The notes: generated by a model not told the origin, from the letters alone. Counted from the first letter of the stretch, positions 43,384 through 53,461 are shown. The stretch is DNA of 64,000 bases from a candidate division WOR-3 bacterium (GCA_013177935.1 JABLXZ010000001.1:322191-386190), one strand, 5' to 3'. Numbers and translations: made by a program.

Positions 43384-45688
43384 CTTCGCCTCTTAATTTG
43401 ACCAGAGTCACACCCATCCCGCCTTCAGCAGGTTCCGCAAACCTCACTTCGCACACTCGATGGTCTTTACGTAGTCGGTGCCACAACATCCGACGCAAAG
43501 TACCGGTACCCTTGCCGTGAAGAATCGACAATTCTTTTGCGCCTGCGGCTTCCGCCTCAGCAAGAAACTGGTTGAGAGCAATCTGGGCTTCTTCTGTGGT
43601 CATCCCCCGGATGTTGAGCCGGGGCACAAATTCAAATTCGTTCACCGTCTCGACCTGTGCTTCAGGTAATTTTGATTCTAAACGAGTCAGCGTTTCCGCA
43701 CCTACCGTCATCTTAATTTGACCAAAAGCAACCAAAACATCTTTTCCCTTTACCTCAAGCACACGGCCGCGCCGTCGGAATACCTTTGACTCCACCAGGT
43801 CACCAATCGCAAAGGTAACCGGAGTAGCGATTTCTGTCGGTTTATCTGCCGGCAGGTCGTTTTTTAACCGTTCAAGATTTTCTTCAATAAACTGTTTCGC
43901 CTTAACAACACTCTGGCGGTCAGCATTTCGCTCTCGTAACTCCCGTACCAGGTTTTCCACCTGGCGCCGGGTTTCTTTTAATAACCGCTCCTGCTCGTCC
44001 CGCACACGCCGTTCTTCTTGCTGCCGCCATTTCTCAAACTGGGACTGGCGTACTTGGTAGGCGGCAACTAACTCATCCGCTTTTTTCTTTTCTGTTGCTA
44101 ACTGGAGTCTTTCTTCTTTTAGTTTACGCAACTCCTCTTCCACCGCCCTTAATTTTAAATTTAAGTCGAGCCACTCTTTCCCTACAAACTTTCGCGCCCG
44201 TTCCAATAAATGTGATGGCAAACCAAGCTGCTCGGCAATCTCAAACGCACTTGATTCGCCGGGAATCCCCATAATCAGCCGATAGGTTGGTCCGTTACGA
44301 AACTCCATTGCCGCATTGCTCATCCCTGGTTCATTCTGCACAAATATCTTCAAATTGTTGAAGTGAGTTGTTGCAACCGTTATTACCCCTCTTTGTCGCA
44401 AATCTTCCAGTACCGCAATTGCCAGTGCTGTTCCTTCTTCCGGTGCGGTGGCAGCACCGATTTCATCAATCAGCACCAGACTACTTGCTTCAGCATTGGC
44501 AAGGATTTCTTTCAGCCGCAAAAGATGAGCGGTGAACGAAGACCGGTCGGCTTCTAAAGACTGCTCGTCACCGATATCGGCAAACACCTGTTCCCACCAC
44601 GGCATTTTGCTTCCGGTTGCAGCTGGGATAAACATCCCGGCTTTTAACAACAGAGCACAAATTCCCAGGGTTTTCAGTACCACAGTCTTACCGCCCGCAT
44701 TGGGTCCAGAAATTACCACGACCTTAGTGTTATCGGGCAATTGAAAATCAAGTGGTACCACATCATTTTTGTACAAAAGAAGTAAAGGATGGCGGGCTCG
44801 AACGAGCGCAACTGTTTTGTCGCCGGTGATAACAGGCCGGCTACATTCAAACTTTAATGCAAATCGTCGTTTTGCGAGAAGGAAATCAAGTTCGGATACC
44901 ATCTCAGTCCCGGTGTTAAGCTCATTGTGGTAATGAGCCACCAGTGCCGATAACTCACGACAAATCCGGTTCACTTCCTCGGTTTCCGCATCACGCAACT
45001 CCTGCAATCGGTTTTGTTCTAAAATGGACGCCATCGGCTCGATAAAGACGGTCTGGCCGCTTGCCGATACCCCGTGTACTACACCCGGCACCTGGTTACG
45101 GTACTCAAGTTTAACTGGAACGACAAACCGTTCCCGTCGGACCATTACTGGACCTTCAAACCAATCGGGATTATCCTCAATCATCCGCTCCAGGCGGTCT
45201 ACAAGTAAATTCCGCCGCGTTCGTAACTCGTCTCGCAACTCCTGTAACTTAGGACTCGCCGTATCGCGTACCGCGCCGGAATTATCAATTGCATTCTCAA
45301 TCGCCCGCTGCAGTCTTGGGAGGGCAACGATTCTATCAGCTATCGGGCTGAGATGAGAAATATGCTGCTTATTTGCTTTAAAAAACTCCTCACATTCAGC
45401 AAAGCACCGGCAAGTTGCGCCCACCTTCAGCAGGTCTTCAGTACCCAGCATTGCACCCGCCTCTGCCTGGTTGATGATAACCCGGATATCATGAACCCCG
45501 CTCAACGACGGCTCACCATCAAGTTTCATGATTTCTTCCAATTGGTCGAGCTTTGTCTGAGCCGAACTTAAATCCAGAAAAGGCCCAAACTGTCGTGCCT
45601 TTTCTTTGCCCAGTTCAGTGGAGCAGAGTTCGATAAGTATTTCCCGAATACGGGGAAAATCAAGCGCTTCTAAGGTTTCTCGGTCCAC
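43370..45688 (-). CDS. mutS2: MutS2 ATPase/Smr endonuclease
   Basis: 772 residues: MutS-like lever and clamp, ATPase with G-P-N-A-G-G-K-T (about 327-334) and L-I-D-E-I-G, a long coiled coil (about 505-620), a KOW-like patch and the C-terminal Smr domain with I-L-H-G-K-G-T-G-T-L-R. MutS2 acts in recombination control and, in Bacillus, rescues collided ribosomes. Its place between rpsU and dnaG interrupts the macromolecular-synthesis operon. The start is GTG with an ACGGAG SD. Confidence 0.96.
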   Translation of the reverse strand: MDRETLEALDFPRIREILIELCSTELGKEKARQFGPFLDLSSAQTKLDQLEEIMKLDGEPSLSGVHDIRVIINQAEAGAMLGTEDLLKVGATCRCFAECEEFFKANKQHISHLSPIADRIVALPRLQRAIENAIDNSGAVRDTASPKLQELRDELRTRRNLLVDRLERMIEDNPDWFEGPVMVRRERFVVPVKLEYRNQVPGVVHGVSASGQTVFIEPMASILEQNRLQELRDAETEEVNRICRELSALVAHYHNELNTGTEMVSELDFLLAKRRFALKFECSRPVITGDKTVALVRARHPLLLLYKNDVVPLDFQLPDNTKVVVISGPNAGGKTVVLKTLGICALLLKAGMFIPAATGSKMPWWEQVFADIGDEQSLEADRSSFTAHLLRLKEILANAEASSLVLIDEIGAATAPEEGTALAIAVLEDLRQRGVITVATTHFNNLKIFVQNEPGMSNAAMEFRNGPTYRLIMGIPGESSAFEIAEQLGLPSHLLERARKFVGKEWLDLNLKLRAVEEELRKLKEERLQLATEKKKADELVAAYQVRQSQFEKWRQQEERRVRDEQERLLKETRRQVENLVRELRERNADRQSVVKAKQFIEENLERLKNDLPADKPTEIATPVTFAIGDLVESKVFRRRGRVLEVKGKDVLVAFGQIKMTVGAETLTRLESKLPEAQVETVNEFEFVPRLNIRGMTTEEAQIALNQFLAEAEAAGAKELSILHGKGTGTLRRMLWHRLRKDHRVCEVRFAEPAEGGMGVTLVKLRGEDDQT

Positions 45689-45719
45689 TTTACTCCGTAT
45701 GGATGTTTTCTAACCCACT

Positions 45720-45914
45720 TTATCTTTCACCCATCTGTTTTCGGTAAAGCCGACGCCGAGCTTCTGCCATCTTTCGCTTACGACGCTCGCTCGGTTTCTC
45801 GTAAAATTCCCGGCGCTTTACTTCGCGCAGAATACCTGCTTGTTCGCAGGCACGCCGGAAACGACGAATAAAACTCTCGTACGGCTCGCCTTCTTTTACA
45901 GTAATACTTACCAT
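45720..45914 (-). CDS. rpsU: 30S ribosomal protein S21
   Basis: 64 residues, basic, with V-x-E-G-E-P-Y-E-S-F-I-R-R-F-R-R-A-C-E-Q-A-G-I-L and R-R-E-F-Y-E-K-P-S-E-R-R-K-R-K, the S21 signature. S21 sits at the mRNA exit site and helps SD-dependent initiation. Some Bacteroidota ribosomes hide the anti-SD with S21's help, which is relevant given the many SD-free starts here. A strong AAAGGAGGTG SD is present. Confidence 0.96.
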   Translation of the reverse strand: MVSITVKEGEPYESFIRRFRRACEQAGILREVKRREFYEKPSERRKRKMAEARRRLYRKQMGER

Positions 45915-45945
45915 TTGTTTTGCACCTCCTTTCGTGACAAATTTT

Positions 45946-46668
45946 TCATCCTAACTCCCTGAGCAGCCCAAGAATAATTGAAACTGCTGCTATCGCAGCC
46001 GTTTCGGCTCGTAACCGCCTTGGGCCCAGTGAACAACACACCGCACCGGCATCTCTCATCTTAACGATTTCTCCTTCGGTAAACCCACCTTCGGGTCCGA
46101 TTACAACCATTGTCGTTTTAACCTCACGGTTCAAAACTTGAACCAGCCCTTGTTTTTTTTCTTCCTCGTAAGCGACTATCACCAGGTCAAAATTATGAAA
46201 ACTCTCTATTAAGCCATCAAGTTCGACTAACCGCCCGATGCATGGTAATACGGTTCTTGTGCAACTCTTCATTGCGCTTACCGCAACACCTTCCAGACGC
46301 CGGTATTTCGAATCGGTTAGTCGGCCAACAACCCGTTCCGATAAAAATGGAATAATCTCACTTATCCCCAATTCGGTAACCGCCTCAACCACTTCGGCAA
46401 GTTTGTCTCCTTTTAAAACCGCCTGGGCTAAAACCAATCTGTGTTTTGGCTCCCGCCCACCGGTTTTTTTCTCTAGAACCTGGGCAATTACTCGTGAGGG
46501 TTCAACTTTTTTAAGAACCAATCGAAACTCCTCGCCTCGGCCATTGGTCGCATATACAACATCACCCGGTTTGTGGCGCAAAACCCGGGCAATATGCCTT
46601 GCCTCAGCCCCGGAAATTTCGAGCGGGACATCAACCTGCTTTAACTGGGGAATGTAAAACAGCTCCAT
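45946..46668 (-). CDS. rsmE: 16S rRNA (uracil-1498-N3)-methyltransferase
   Basis: 240 residues: an N-terminal PUA-like part (H-I-A-R-V-L-R-H-K-P-G-D) and a SPOUT knot with V-I-G-P-E-G-G-F-T-E-G-E and L-G-P-R-R-L-R-A-E-T-A. It methylates U1498 of 16S rRNA. The dnaJ stop and this ATG are one base apart (TAAAATG), as in the dnaJ-rsmE order of many genomes. Confidence 0.96.
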   Translation of the reverse strand: MELFYIPQLKQVDVPLEISGAEARHIARVLRHKPGDVVYATNGRGEEFRLVLKKVEPSRVIAQVLEKKTGGREPKHRLVLAQAVLKGDKLAEVVEAVTELGISEIIPFLSERVVGRLTDSKYRRLEGVAVSAMKSCTRTVLPCIGRLVELDGLIESFHNFDLVIVAYEEEKKQGLVQVLNREVKTTMVVIGPEGGFTEGEIVKMRDAGAVCCSLGPRRLRAETAAIAAVSIILGLLRELG

Positions 46669-46669
46669 T

Positions 46670-47815
46670 TTACATCGACTCGGGTTTCCTTGGCTCCGGC
46701 GGTGATTCGGATTGATTTACTGCCAGCTGTTTGTAGAGCATCTTTTCGTCCCGGCTAAGATGCTTGGGGATATGCACTACAATTCTAACCAGTTCGTCAC
46801 CACTGCCTCCTCCTTCTAACCGTTTAATACCCGCGCCCCGGATGCGCAAAACAGTTCCGGAGTTAGTGCCAGGCGGTAGTTCAATCTCCTTCATCCCATT
46901 AAGGGTAGGAACATTTATTTTCCCTCCCAGAACTGCGGTGGGAATAGAGACCGGAACCTCCACAATGATATTGTCCCCCTGACGCAGGAAAAGCGGATGT
47001 TCCTTCTCCTCAATTTCTATTACAACATCACCTTGACCACCTGGTCCCCAATGTCCTTCGTTGTGCAGGACAATTGGCGTACCGGCAGAAACACCAGCAG
47101 GGATGCGCACCTTCAAAGTTCTCATACGTCGAACACGACCCTCTCCGCTGCACTGGCGACAGGTATTACGATAGCGTTCACCGCTACCACCACAATCCGG
47201 ACAGGTCGAAACCTGAACAAACTGTCCGAAAACCGACCTGGTTTGCTGTTTAACCCGTCCCTGCCCGCGGCAGGTTGGACAGGCAATCTTGCCCGAGCCG
47301 CCCGCGCCTCCACAATCAGAACAGGCTTCATAGCGGGAAAATGACACCTCCTTTGTCACCCCTTCGGCAATCTCCTCCAGACTCAGCCGCATCCGGACAA
47401 TGATATCCCGGCCGCGTGCCCGTCTTGCCGTGGTGCGCGGCGCCGGACTCCCAAATAGCAAGTCAAAAATTGTGCCACCCTCACCGCCAAATCCTCTAAG
47501 AATGTCGCCAAAGATATCCTCGAGGTCCTCGCTGTGGGTAAAGTGACGGCGAAAATCGAATCCGTTTGGCCCAAATTGTCCTGCGACCCCCTCATGGCCA
47601 TACATATCATAAACTCGCCGCTTTTCCGGGTCGGCAAGGACTTCGTATGCTTCAGACAGCTCTTTAAATTTTTCTTCTGCTTCTGCTCGGTTGTTGGGAT
47701 TCCGGTCAGGATGATACTCTTTAGCTAAGCGCCGATAGGCGCTCTTAATTTCTTCGGGCGTTGCATTACGAGAAACACCCAGGACCTCATAGTAGTCCCG
47801 TTTTGTTACCGCCAT
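46670..47815 (-). CDS. dnaJ: Chaperone DnaJ
   Basis: 381 residues: J domain with H-P-D (H-P-D-R-N-P), Gly/Phe-rich linker, four C-x2-C-x-G-x-G zinc repeats (about 145-215) and the client-binding C-terminal domains. It delivers substrates to DnaK and triggers its ATPase. The SD (AAGGAGGTGG, 47861-47852) is unusually far from the ATG, with a hairpin between (47828-47843). Confidence 0.97.
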   Translation of the reverse strand: MAVTKRDYYEVLGVSRNATPEEIKSAYRRLAKEYHPDRNPNNRAEAEEKFKELSEAYEVLADPEKRRVYDMYGHEGVAGQFGPNGFDFRRHFTHSEDLEDIFGDILRGFGGEGGTIFDLLFGSPAPRTTARRARGRDIIVRMRLSLEEIAEGVTKEVSFSRYEACSDCGGAGGSGKIACPTCRGQGRVKQQTRSVFGQFVQVSTCPDCGGSGERYRNTCRQCSGEGRVRRMRTLKVRIPAGVSAGTPIVLHNEGHWGPGGQGDVVIEIEEKEHPLFLRQGDNIIVEVPVSIPTAVLGGKINVPTLNGMKEIELPPGTNSGTVLRIRGAGIKRLEGGGSGDELVRIVVHIPKHLSRDEKMLYKQLAVNQSESPPEPRKPESM

Positions 47816-47827
47816 TTGTAATCAAAT

Positions 47828-47843
47828 GCCCGAAGGTGCGGGC
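47828..47843 (-). promoter_or_regulatory. Hairpin between SD and start codon of dnaJ
   Basis: GCCCG/CGGGC 5-bp stem with a 6-base loop, lying 12 bases before the dnaJ ATG. The strong SD is 36 bases from the ATG, and folding of the hairpin would shorten that distance. It may be a heat-responsive element, an RNA-processing site, or chance. Confidence 0.4.
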
Positions 47844-47893
47844 TAAAAACTCCACCTCCTTACAACCTTTATTTTAATTCTACCTCCTATCTA

Positions 47894-49780
47894 TTACTGT
47901 TTTTTATCTTCTCCATCAATTACCGTGTAATCGGCTTCGACTTTTTTATCCTGCTCTTTGCTTCCGCCGCCCCTTTCTTGAGCTGCCTGTTCGCGGTAGA
48001 GCCGTTCGGCAACAGTACTCAATGACCGCTGCAACTCATCCGCGGCACGATCAATTGCTGCTTTATCATCCCCTTTCATCACCTCTTTCACCCGGGTTAT
48101 CGCTGCTTCAATCTGCCGTCGCTCTTCCGCTGAAACCCGCTCGCCTAACTCCTTAAGCGTCTTTTCGGTCTGATATATAATGGTATCCGCCCGATTACGA
48201 CTGTCAACAATCTCGCGCCGGCGCCGGTCTTCAGCCGCATAAGCCTGGGCTTCACTTATCATCCGGTCGATTTCCTCTTTGTTTAAACCGGATGATGCGG
48301 TTATTTTAATACCCTGCTCTTTTCCGGTTAACTTGTCCTTGGCGGTAACATGAAGAATGCCATCAGCATCGATGTCAAATGTTACCTCGATTTGCGGCAC
48401 CCCGCGCGGTGCTGGGGCAATCCCGACCAAGTCAAACTGTCCCAGCAGCCGGTTGTCCGCTGCCATTTCCCGCTCACCCTGGAGAACTCGAACGCTCACC
48501 GTTGTCTGGTTGTCCTCAACCGTAGTAAACACCTGGCTTTTGCGAGTGGGAATTGTGGTATTACGCTCAATAATTTTGGTCATAACCCCACCATAGGTTT
48601 CAATTCCAAGGGAAAGTGGTGTAACATCAAGAAGCACGACATCTTTTACTTCACCGGCAAGTACTGCACCCTGAATCGCCGCTCCGATTGCAACTACCTC
48701 ATCAGGATTAATTCCCTTGTGGGGTTCTTTTCCAAAGAAATCTCGCACCAGTTGCTGGACTCTGGGCATCCTTGTTTGACCCCCTACCAGAATTACCTCA
48801 TCGATATCCCGGGGCGTCAATTTAGCGTCTGCCAGTGCCTGTTTCACCGGTCCTAAAGTCCGCTGCAAAAGGTCCTCAACCAGCGCTTCCAGTTTTGCCC
48901 GGGTCAGCCGCATTTCAATATGCAACGGTCCCTTCTTCTCATCCGCATAGATAAACGGCAGGCTGATGTTTGTTTCCATTGATGTCGAGAGCTCACACTT
49001 CGCTTTTTCTGCCGCCTCCTTTATCCGTTGCAATGCCGTCTTGTCCCGGGACAGGTCTATTCCCTGCTCCTTGCGGAACTCCTCAATAATCCAATCCATA
49101 ATCCGCTGGTCGATATCGTCGCCTCCAAGATGGGTATCACCATTCGTTGAACGCACCTCAAAAACCCCTTCGCCAATCTCAAGAATCGAAATGTCAAATG
49201 TCCCGCCACCAAGGTCGTAAATCGCAATTTTTTCAGACCGCTTTTTGTCCAACCCGTAAGCCAGCGATGCTGCGGTAGGTTCATTGATAATTCTTAATAC
49301 ATCCAGTCCGGCAATTTTACCGGCATCTTTGGTCGCCTGCCGCTGCGAGTCGTTAAAATAGGCGGGAACAGTAATTACCGCTTTAGTTACCGCCTCGCCG
49401 AGATATGCTTCGGCAGCCCGTTTGAGATAGGCAAGAATCATCGCAGAAATCTCAGGCGGAGAGTACCGTTTACCATCCACCTCAACCCAGGCATCGCCAT
49501 TTGCTGCTTCAACCACACGGTAGGGTACACGCTTAACCTCCTCGGTAACCTCAGAGTAGCGCCGGCCCATAAATCGCTTGATTGAATAAATTGTTGATTC
49601 AGGGTTGATAACCGCCTGACGTTTTGCAAGGGTTCCCACCAGCCTTTCCTTACCCAGGGCAACAACCGAAGGTGTTGTCCTTCCCCCCTCCGGGTTAGGA
49701 ATAACTACCGGTTGGCCGCGCTCCATTACCGCGACACAGGAAAAAGTTGTTCCTAAATCAATACCGATAACCTTACTCAT
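47894..49780 (-). CDS. dnaK: Chaperone DnaK (Hsp70)
   Basis: 628 residues: [12 protein letters not shown] at the start, [22 protein letters not shown] and a substrate domain from about 385, with an acidic tail. It is the ATP-driven folding chaperone working with DnaJ and GrpE next to it. AAAGGAGGAG lies before the ATG. Confidence 0.98.
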   Translation of the reverse strand: MSKVIGIDLGTTFSCVAVMERGQPVVIPNPEGGRTTPSVVALGKERLVGTLAKRQAVINPESTIYSIKRFMGRRYSEVTEEVKRVPYRVVEAANGDAWVEVDGKRYSPPEISAMILAYLKRAAEAYLGEAVTKAVITVPAYFNDSQRQATKDAGKIAGLDVLRIINEPTAASLAYGLDKKRSEKIAIYDLGGGTFDISILEIGEGVFEVRSTNGDTHLGGDDIDQRIMDWIIEEFRKEQGIDLSRDKTALQRIKEAAEKAKCELSTSMETNISLPFIYADEKKGPLHIEMRLTRAKLEALVEDLLQRTLGPVKQALADAKLTPRDIDEVILVGGQTRMPRVQQLVRDFFGKEPHKGINPDEVVAIGAAIQGAVLAGEVKDVVLLDVTPLSLGIETYGGVMTKIIERNTTIPTRKSQVFTTVEDNQTTVSVRVLQGEREMAADNRLLGQFDLVGIAPAPRGVPQIEVTFDIDADGILHVTAKDKLTGKEQGIKITASSGLNKEEIDRMISEAQAYAAEDRRRREIVDSRNRADTIIYQTEKTLKELGERVSAEERRQIEAAITRVKEVMKGDDKAAIDRAADELQRSLSTVAERLYREQAAQERGGGSKEQDKKVEADYTVIDGEDKKQ

Positions 49781-49839
49781 TTTTACTCCTCCTTTTTCAA
49801 CGTCAATATACCTTAATACTCCTTACCAACCCTTTACCC

Positions 49840-50394
49840 CTAATTATTAGACTCACTTTTTCCCTCCGGGATTTCTTTCTCGATTTCCTTTTTCCGCACT
49901 ACCTTAACCTTTGCCGGTCTGAGTACCCTGCCCGCACATTCATACCCCTTGCACACCTCCTCTATTACCTCATTGTCTTCACCTTCCGTGGTATCGACAA
50001 AACCGATAGCCTCTGCCCGGCGTGGGTCAAACTTTTCCCCGACACAGGTGTATCCCTGCAACCCAAACCGGCTCAGCAGGTCGCACAACTGCTGGTAAAT
50101 TAATTCAACACCTTTTTTCCAGCTCTCAATGGCTTTGTTGTCACTGGTCGCTTCTTGAGGCTGAGAAAATCTGAGCGCCCGCTCAAAATTGTCCAGAACC
50201 GGAATCAGTGCCTCAAGCAGGGAGTCAATACCGGCACGCTGTTTAACCTCTAAATCCCGCTCAATCCTTTTCCGGAAGTTGTCAAAGTCCGCCAGTGCCC
50301 GCAGGTAATCAGAATTCAACTCTTTAACCCGGGCTTCAAGAAGAGCCAGGCGTTCTTTTAACTCCTGAACAGGGCCTTTCTTTTCATTATTCAT
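49840..50394 (-). CDS. grpE: Nucleotide exchange factor GrpE
   Basis: 184 residues: a long coiled coil (10-60) with L-R-A-L-A-D-F-D-N-F-R-K-R, then the beta-wing with E-K-F-D-P-R-R-A-E-A-I. It releases ADP from DnaK. It is the first gene of the twelve-gene run. The ATG has no SD and I find no good promoter directly upstream. No CIRCE operator and no hrcA are present, so heat control here is not by the HrcA system as far as visible. Confidence 0.95.
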   Translation of the reverse strand: MNNEKKGPVQELKERLALLEARVKELNSDYLRALADFDNFRKRIERDLEVKQRAGIDSLLEALIPVLDNFERALRFSQPQEATSDNKAIESWKKGVELIYQQLCDLLSRFGLQGYTCVGEKFDPRRAEAIGFVDTTEGEDNEVIEEVCKGYECAGRVLRPAKVKVVRKKEIEKEIPEGKSESNN

Positions 50395-50851
50395 AGTTAA
50401 TCAACAATTTAGACCACTGTTAACATATTTCCGATTCATAGATTCTCAATGGACAGAGCCTCATCTTAATCAACGCTCCCCGCAACTATTGCTCATATAA
50501 TACTTAAGGGCATGCCCGGTGCTACCCCCGTGTCAACTATGGGATTAGTGGTAATATTAATCAGATAAATCGTCATAGCACCTGTTTCCATTGTAAGTTA
50601 TGAGATTAAATGCCAATTCACCTTCACTGTAACATACACTATAACTATTAAATAAATCTATGGTGATTACTTTGTATTTACGCGACTTTGCTAATTCAAG
50701 CTTCTGCTGGGTTTAATACCTCAATGAGACTCGAACCTGACTTGTACTATCATATTACTGTGTAATCTTACCGGTTATCAATTGCGTATTATATTGATAA
50801 TATGTGGGTTATTTTAATGAATACACGGCAGAATTGATTTTGTAAGCAGGG
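50395..50851. other. 457-bp gene-free stretch upstream of grpE
   Basis: No convincing gene on either strand. Features seen: a perfect GGGCATGCCC palindrome near 50510, an AT-rich inverted repeat TATTAT-ATTG-ATAATA near 50790, and a candidate minus-strand promoter TTGATA with TAATAT about 18 bp away near 50775-50750 that would give grpE a leader of over 300 bases. No CIRCE and no sigma-32-like -10 (CCCCAT) is found. It is more A/T-rich than the coding sequence around it. Confidence 0.5.
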
Positions 50852-51406
50852 TTATCTTTTGCCCCTCACCACTGAACTGGCAAGTTCGAATCCCTGCTCA
50901 ACACATTTAAGATTCGCCGGGATAAGCTTCGGTCTTTTTTCGAACTCCTCTTTTACCTGTTCAATAATCATCTCCAGAGGCACAATTCCGGTAGCTCCGG
51001 CATAAGCACCAAGCATTACCATATTTGCGGAACGAGCACTGCCGGCTTCAATCGCTATTTCATTTGCCGGCACCTCAATTATTAAGATGTCGTCACGGTT
51101 GGGCCGGATGTTAATTAAAGAACTGTTGACCACCGTAACTCCACCAGGCTTCTGGGTTGGACAAAACTTTTCGAGAGAAGGTTTGTTCATTACTACCGTG
51201 TCCCGGGGATGAGCGATAATGGGGGAAGCGATGGGTTCATCAGCGATTATTACCGTGCAATTGGCAGTTCCACCGCGCATCTCCGGACCGTATGAAGGCA
51301 ACCAGACAACCTCCTTGCCCATCTTCATTCCAACTTCAGCAAGGACCTTGCCCGCCATCATTATCCCCTGACCGCCAAATCCGGCAAACACCACTTCAAT
51401 CTGCAT
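50852..51406 (-). CDS. korC: 2-oxoacid:ferredoxin oxidoreductase, gamma subunit
   Basis: 184 residues with G-F-G-G-Q-G-I near the start, the mark of the gamma domain, and Y-G-P-E-M-R-G-G-T-A. It completes a four-subunit enzyme that oxidatively decarboxylates a 2-oxoacid to an acyl-CoA while reducing ferredoxin. Whether the substrate is 2-oxoglutarate, a branched-chain 2-oxoacid or pyruvate cannot be told safely from sequence. It overlaps the beta gene by 11 bases. Confidence 0.9.
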   Translation of the reverse strand: MQIEVVFAGFGGQGIMMAGKVLAEVGMKMGKEVVWLPSYGPEMRGGTANCTVIIADEPIASPIIAHPRDTVVMNKPSLEKFCPTQKPGGVTVVNSSLINIRPNRDDILIIEVPANEIAIEAGSARSANMVMLGAYAGATGIVPLEMIIEQVKEEFEKRPKLIPANLKCVEQGFELASSVVRGKR

Positions 51407-52154
51407 CTTTCTCTCCCTTCTCAGGACGCTTGAAGTTCTGAACCGGATAGTATGGTATCATATTATCCTCCAACCATTTAGTCGCATCATAGGGTGAAAG
51501 TCCCCAGTTCGTTGGACAGGTGGAAAGACACTCCACAAACGAGAAGCAAACATTATCCCGCTGCAGTGTGAAAGCCTCCTTAAGCGCTCTTTTTGCGTTA
51601 ACCACCTGTTTGGGATTGTGTACCGCAACACGCTCAATAAACGCCGGGGTCCGCAAACTTGCCAGAAGTTCGCACATTCGAATTGGGTAACCCACATCAC
51701 CCACATCTCTTCCCCTTGGCGATGTTGTTGTCACCTGTCCAGGCATTGTGGTTGGTGCCATCTGTCCACCGGTCATACCGTAAATCGCATTGTTGATAAA
51801 TACCACGGTGAACTTCTCTCCCCGATTTGCTGCATGGACAATTTCGCTCATTCCTATTGAGGCGAGGTCGCCATCACCCTGATAAGTAAAAACTATCAAA
51901 TCAGGACGGGCACGTTTTATCCCGGTAGCAACCGCTGGTGCCCGACCATGAGCAGCCTGCTGGAAATCAAAGTTGAAATAGTTGAACGCAAGTACCGAAC
52001 AACCAACCGGGGCAATTCCAACAGTTCTCTCGCGTAAACCTAACTCATCAATCACTTCAGCAATCAATCGATGAACAACCCCATGAGTGCACCCTGGACA
52101 GTAATGGGTTGGAGTGTTACTCAAGGATTCCGGCCGCTTAAAAATCACCTTCAT
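51396..52154 (-). CDS. korB: 2-oxoacid:ferredoxin oxidoreductase, beta subunit (TPP-binding)
   Basis: 252 residues with the thiamine-diphosphate motif G-D-G-D...N-N-A-I-Y-G-M-T-G-G-Q (about 95-135) and C-P-G-C-T-H-G near the start as Fe-S ligands. G-M-T-G-G-Q followed by T-T-P is typical of KorB-type subunits. It overlaps the alpha gene by 4 bases. Confidence 0.92.
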   Translation of the reverse strand: MKVIFKRPESLSNTPTHYCPGCTHGVVHRLIAEVIDELGLRERTVGIAPVGCSVLAFNYFNFDFQQAAHGRAPAVATGIKRARPDLIVFTYQGDGDLASIGMSEIVHAANRGEKFTVVFINNAIYGMTGGQMAPTTMPGQVTTTSPRGRDVGDVGYPIRMCELLASLRTPAFIERVAVHNPKQVVNAKRALKEAFTLQRDNVCFSFVECLSTCPTNWGLSPYDATKWLEDNMIPYYPVQNFKRPEKGEKDAD

Positions 52155-53212
52155 TTTTTGCCTCCCAGATGTTTTCCAACTGCAGCAACCACCTCTTCTG
52201 GACTCGGCACCATTCCCCCGGTTCTACCATAGAAGAACACCGGTTTAGTCCTGCCAACCGCCAGCTGAACATCCTCAACCATTTGACCGGTACTCATCTC
52301 TACCGACATAACAAACTCGGCACGCTGTGCCAGTTCAAATACCCGGTTGTCAGGAAACGGAAAAAGGGTTATCGGTCGCAACAGCGCCGCATTAACCCCT
52401 TTGTCTTTCAATTGGCGGATTGCGGTTTTACAAACCCGGGCGGTAGTGCCGTAGGCAACGAGCAAAACCTGAAAATCGGTCTCGGTATTAAACTCCTCAA
52501 ACCGTACTTCGTTTCGTTTCATCTCCTGATACTTTGCCGCCAGTTTGAAATTCAGTTTTTCCTCCTCCACCGGGTCGAGGTAAAGTGAATTTATGACATT
52601 GGGCTTTCTGCCTTTGCAGCCGGAAGTAGCCCAGTCTTTTGGGGGCAACGGCGGGAACTGTTGTTCTTTAAACTCTACCGGCTCCATCATCTGTCCAATC
52701 ATGCCGTCCCCGATTACTATGACCGGGTTTCGATAGCGGTCCGCACGGTCAAATGCCAGAGGCATAATATCTACCGCCTCCTGAACTGAAGAGGGCGCAT
52801 ACACCAGACATCGGTAGTCACCGTGGCCACCACCTTTTACCGCCTGAAAGTAATCCCCCTGGGAAGGAAGAATTCCTCCAAGTCCTGGACCACATCGAAC
52901 GATATTCACAATGACGCAGGGCAGTTCCGCTGCCGCGATGTAGGACACCCCTTCCATCATCAAACTGATACCCGGGCTTGAAGAAGAGGTCCAGACCCGG
53001 GCGCCGGCACCCGCTGCGCCGTAGAGGACATTTGCAACCGCAACCTCACTTTCAATCTGTAAAAAGCACCCGCCCACTTCAGGCATCCGCCGGGCAAGAT
53101 ATTCACCGATTTCCGACTGAGGTGTTATCGGGTAGCCAAAGTATAAAAGCCCGCCGGCACGGACTGCGGATTCGGCAATCGCTTCATTTCCCTTCATTAA
53201 AATCTTACCCAT
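52151..53212 (-). CDS. korA: 2-oxoacid:ferredoxin oxidoreductase, alpha subunit
   Basis: 353 residues: G-N-E-A-I-A-E-S-A-V-R-A-G, F-G-Y-P-I-T-P-Q-S-E-I, T-S-S-S-S-P-G-I-S-L-M and the C-terminal Y-G-T-T-A-R-V segment. It is the pyrimidine-binding half of the TPP enzyme. It overlaps the ferredoxin gene upstream by 8 bases. Confidence 0.92.
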   Translation of the reverse strand: MGKILMKGNEAIAESAVRAGGLLYFGYPITPQSEIGEYLARRMPEVGGCFLQIESEVAVANVLYGAAGAGARVWTSSSSPGISLMMEGVSYIAAAELPCVIVNIVRCGPGLGGILPSQGDYFQAVKGGGHGDYRCLVYAPSSVQEAVDIMPLAFDRADRYRNPVIVIGDGMIGQMMEPVEFKEQQFPPLPPKDWATSGCKGRKPNVINSLYLDPVEEEKLNFKLAAKYQEMKRNEVRFEEFNTETDFQVLLVAYGTTARVCKTAIRQLKDKGVNAALLRPITLFPFPDNRVFELAQRAEFVMSVEMSTGQMVEDVQLAVGRTKPVFFYGRTGGMVPSPEEVVAAVGKHLGGKK

Positions 53213-53453
53213 TCTTCGCCTCCGCTTTCTCTCCTTCTACCTCAAGGGCAATTTCAATCGCAGTATCCGGACAGATGAATCCACAAAAACGACAGGCGAT
53301 GCACGCCTCTTGATTCACCACCTGGGCAAAGAAATACCCTTTGTCATTAATCTCTCGGGACATCGCCAAAACCTGTTTTGGGCAGAACTGGACACACAAC
53401 TCACACCCTTTACAGCGATTTCGGTCAATTGTAACCTTAGCCTTTCTTGCCAT
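53205..53453 (-). CDS. korD: 2-oxoacid:ferredoxin oxidoreductase, delta (2[4Fe-4S]) subunit
   Basis: 82 residues. Two complete cubane motifs: C14-x2-C17-x2-C20-x3-C24-P and C51-x2-C54-x2-C57-x3-C61-P. It carries electrons out of the enzyme to free ferredoxin. GAGGTG lies before the ATG. The basic start and the acidic Ala/Glu-rich tail flank the core. Confidence 0.93.
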   Translation of the reverse strand: MARKAKVTIDRNRCKGCELCVQFCPKQVLAMSREINDKGYFFAQVVNQEACIACRFCGFICPDTAIEIALEVEGEKAEAKNG

Positions 53454-53461
53454 ATTTCACC

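Noticed and set aside
50726..50750. tRNA-like T-arm sequence (GGTTCGAGTCTC on the minus strand)
   Set aside because: The flanking bases do not form a T stem, and no acceptor or anticodon stem can be drawn.
50395..50851. CIRCE operator or hrcA near grpE
   Set aside because: No TTAGCACTC/GAGTGCTAA pair was found and no HrcA-like gene lies in the window.
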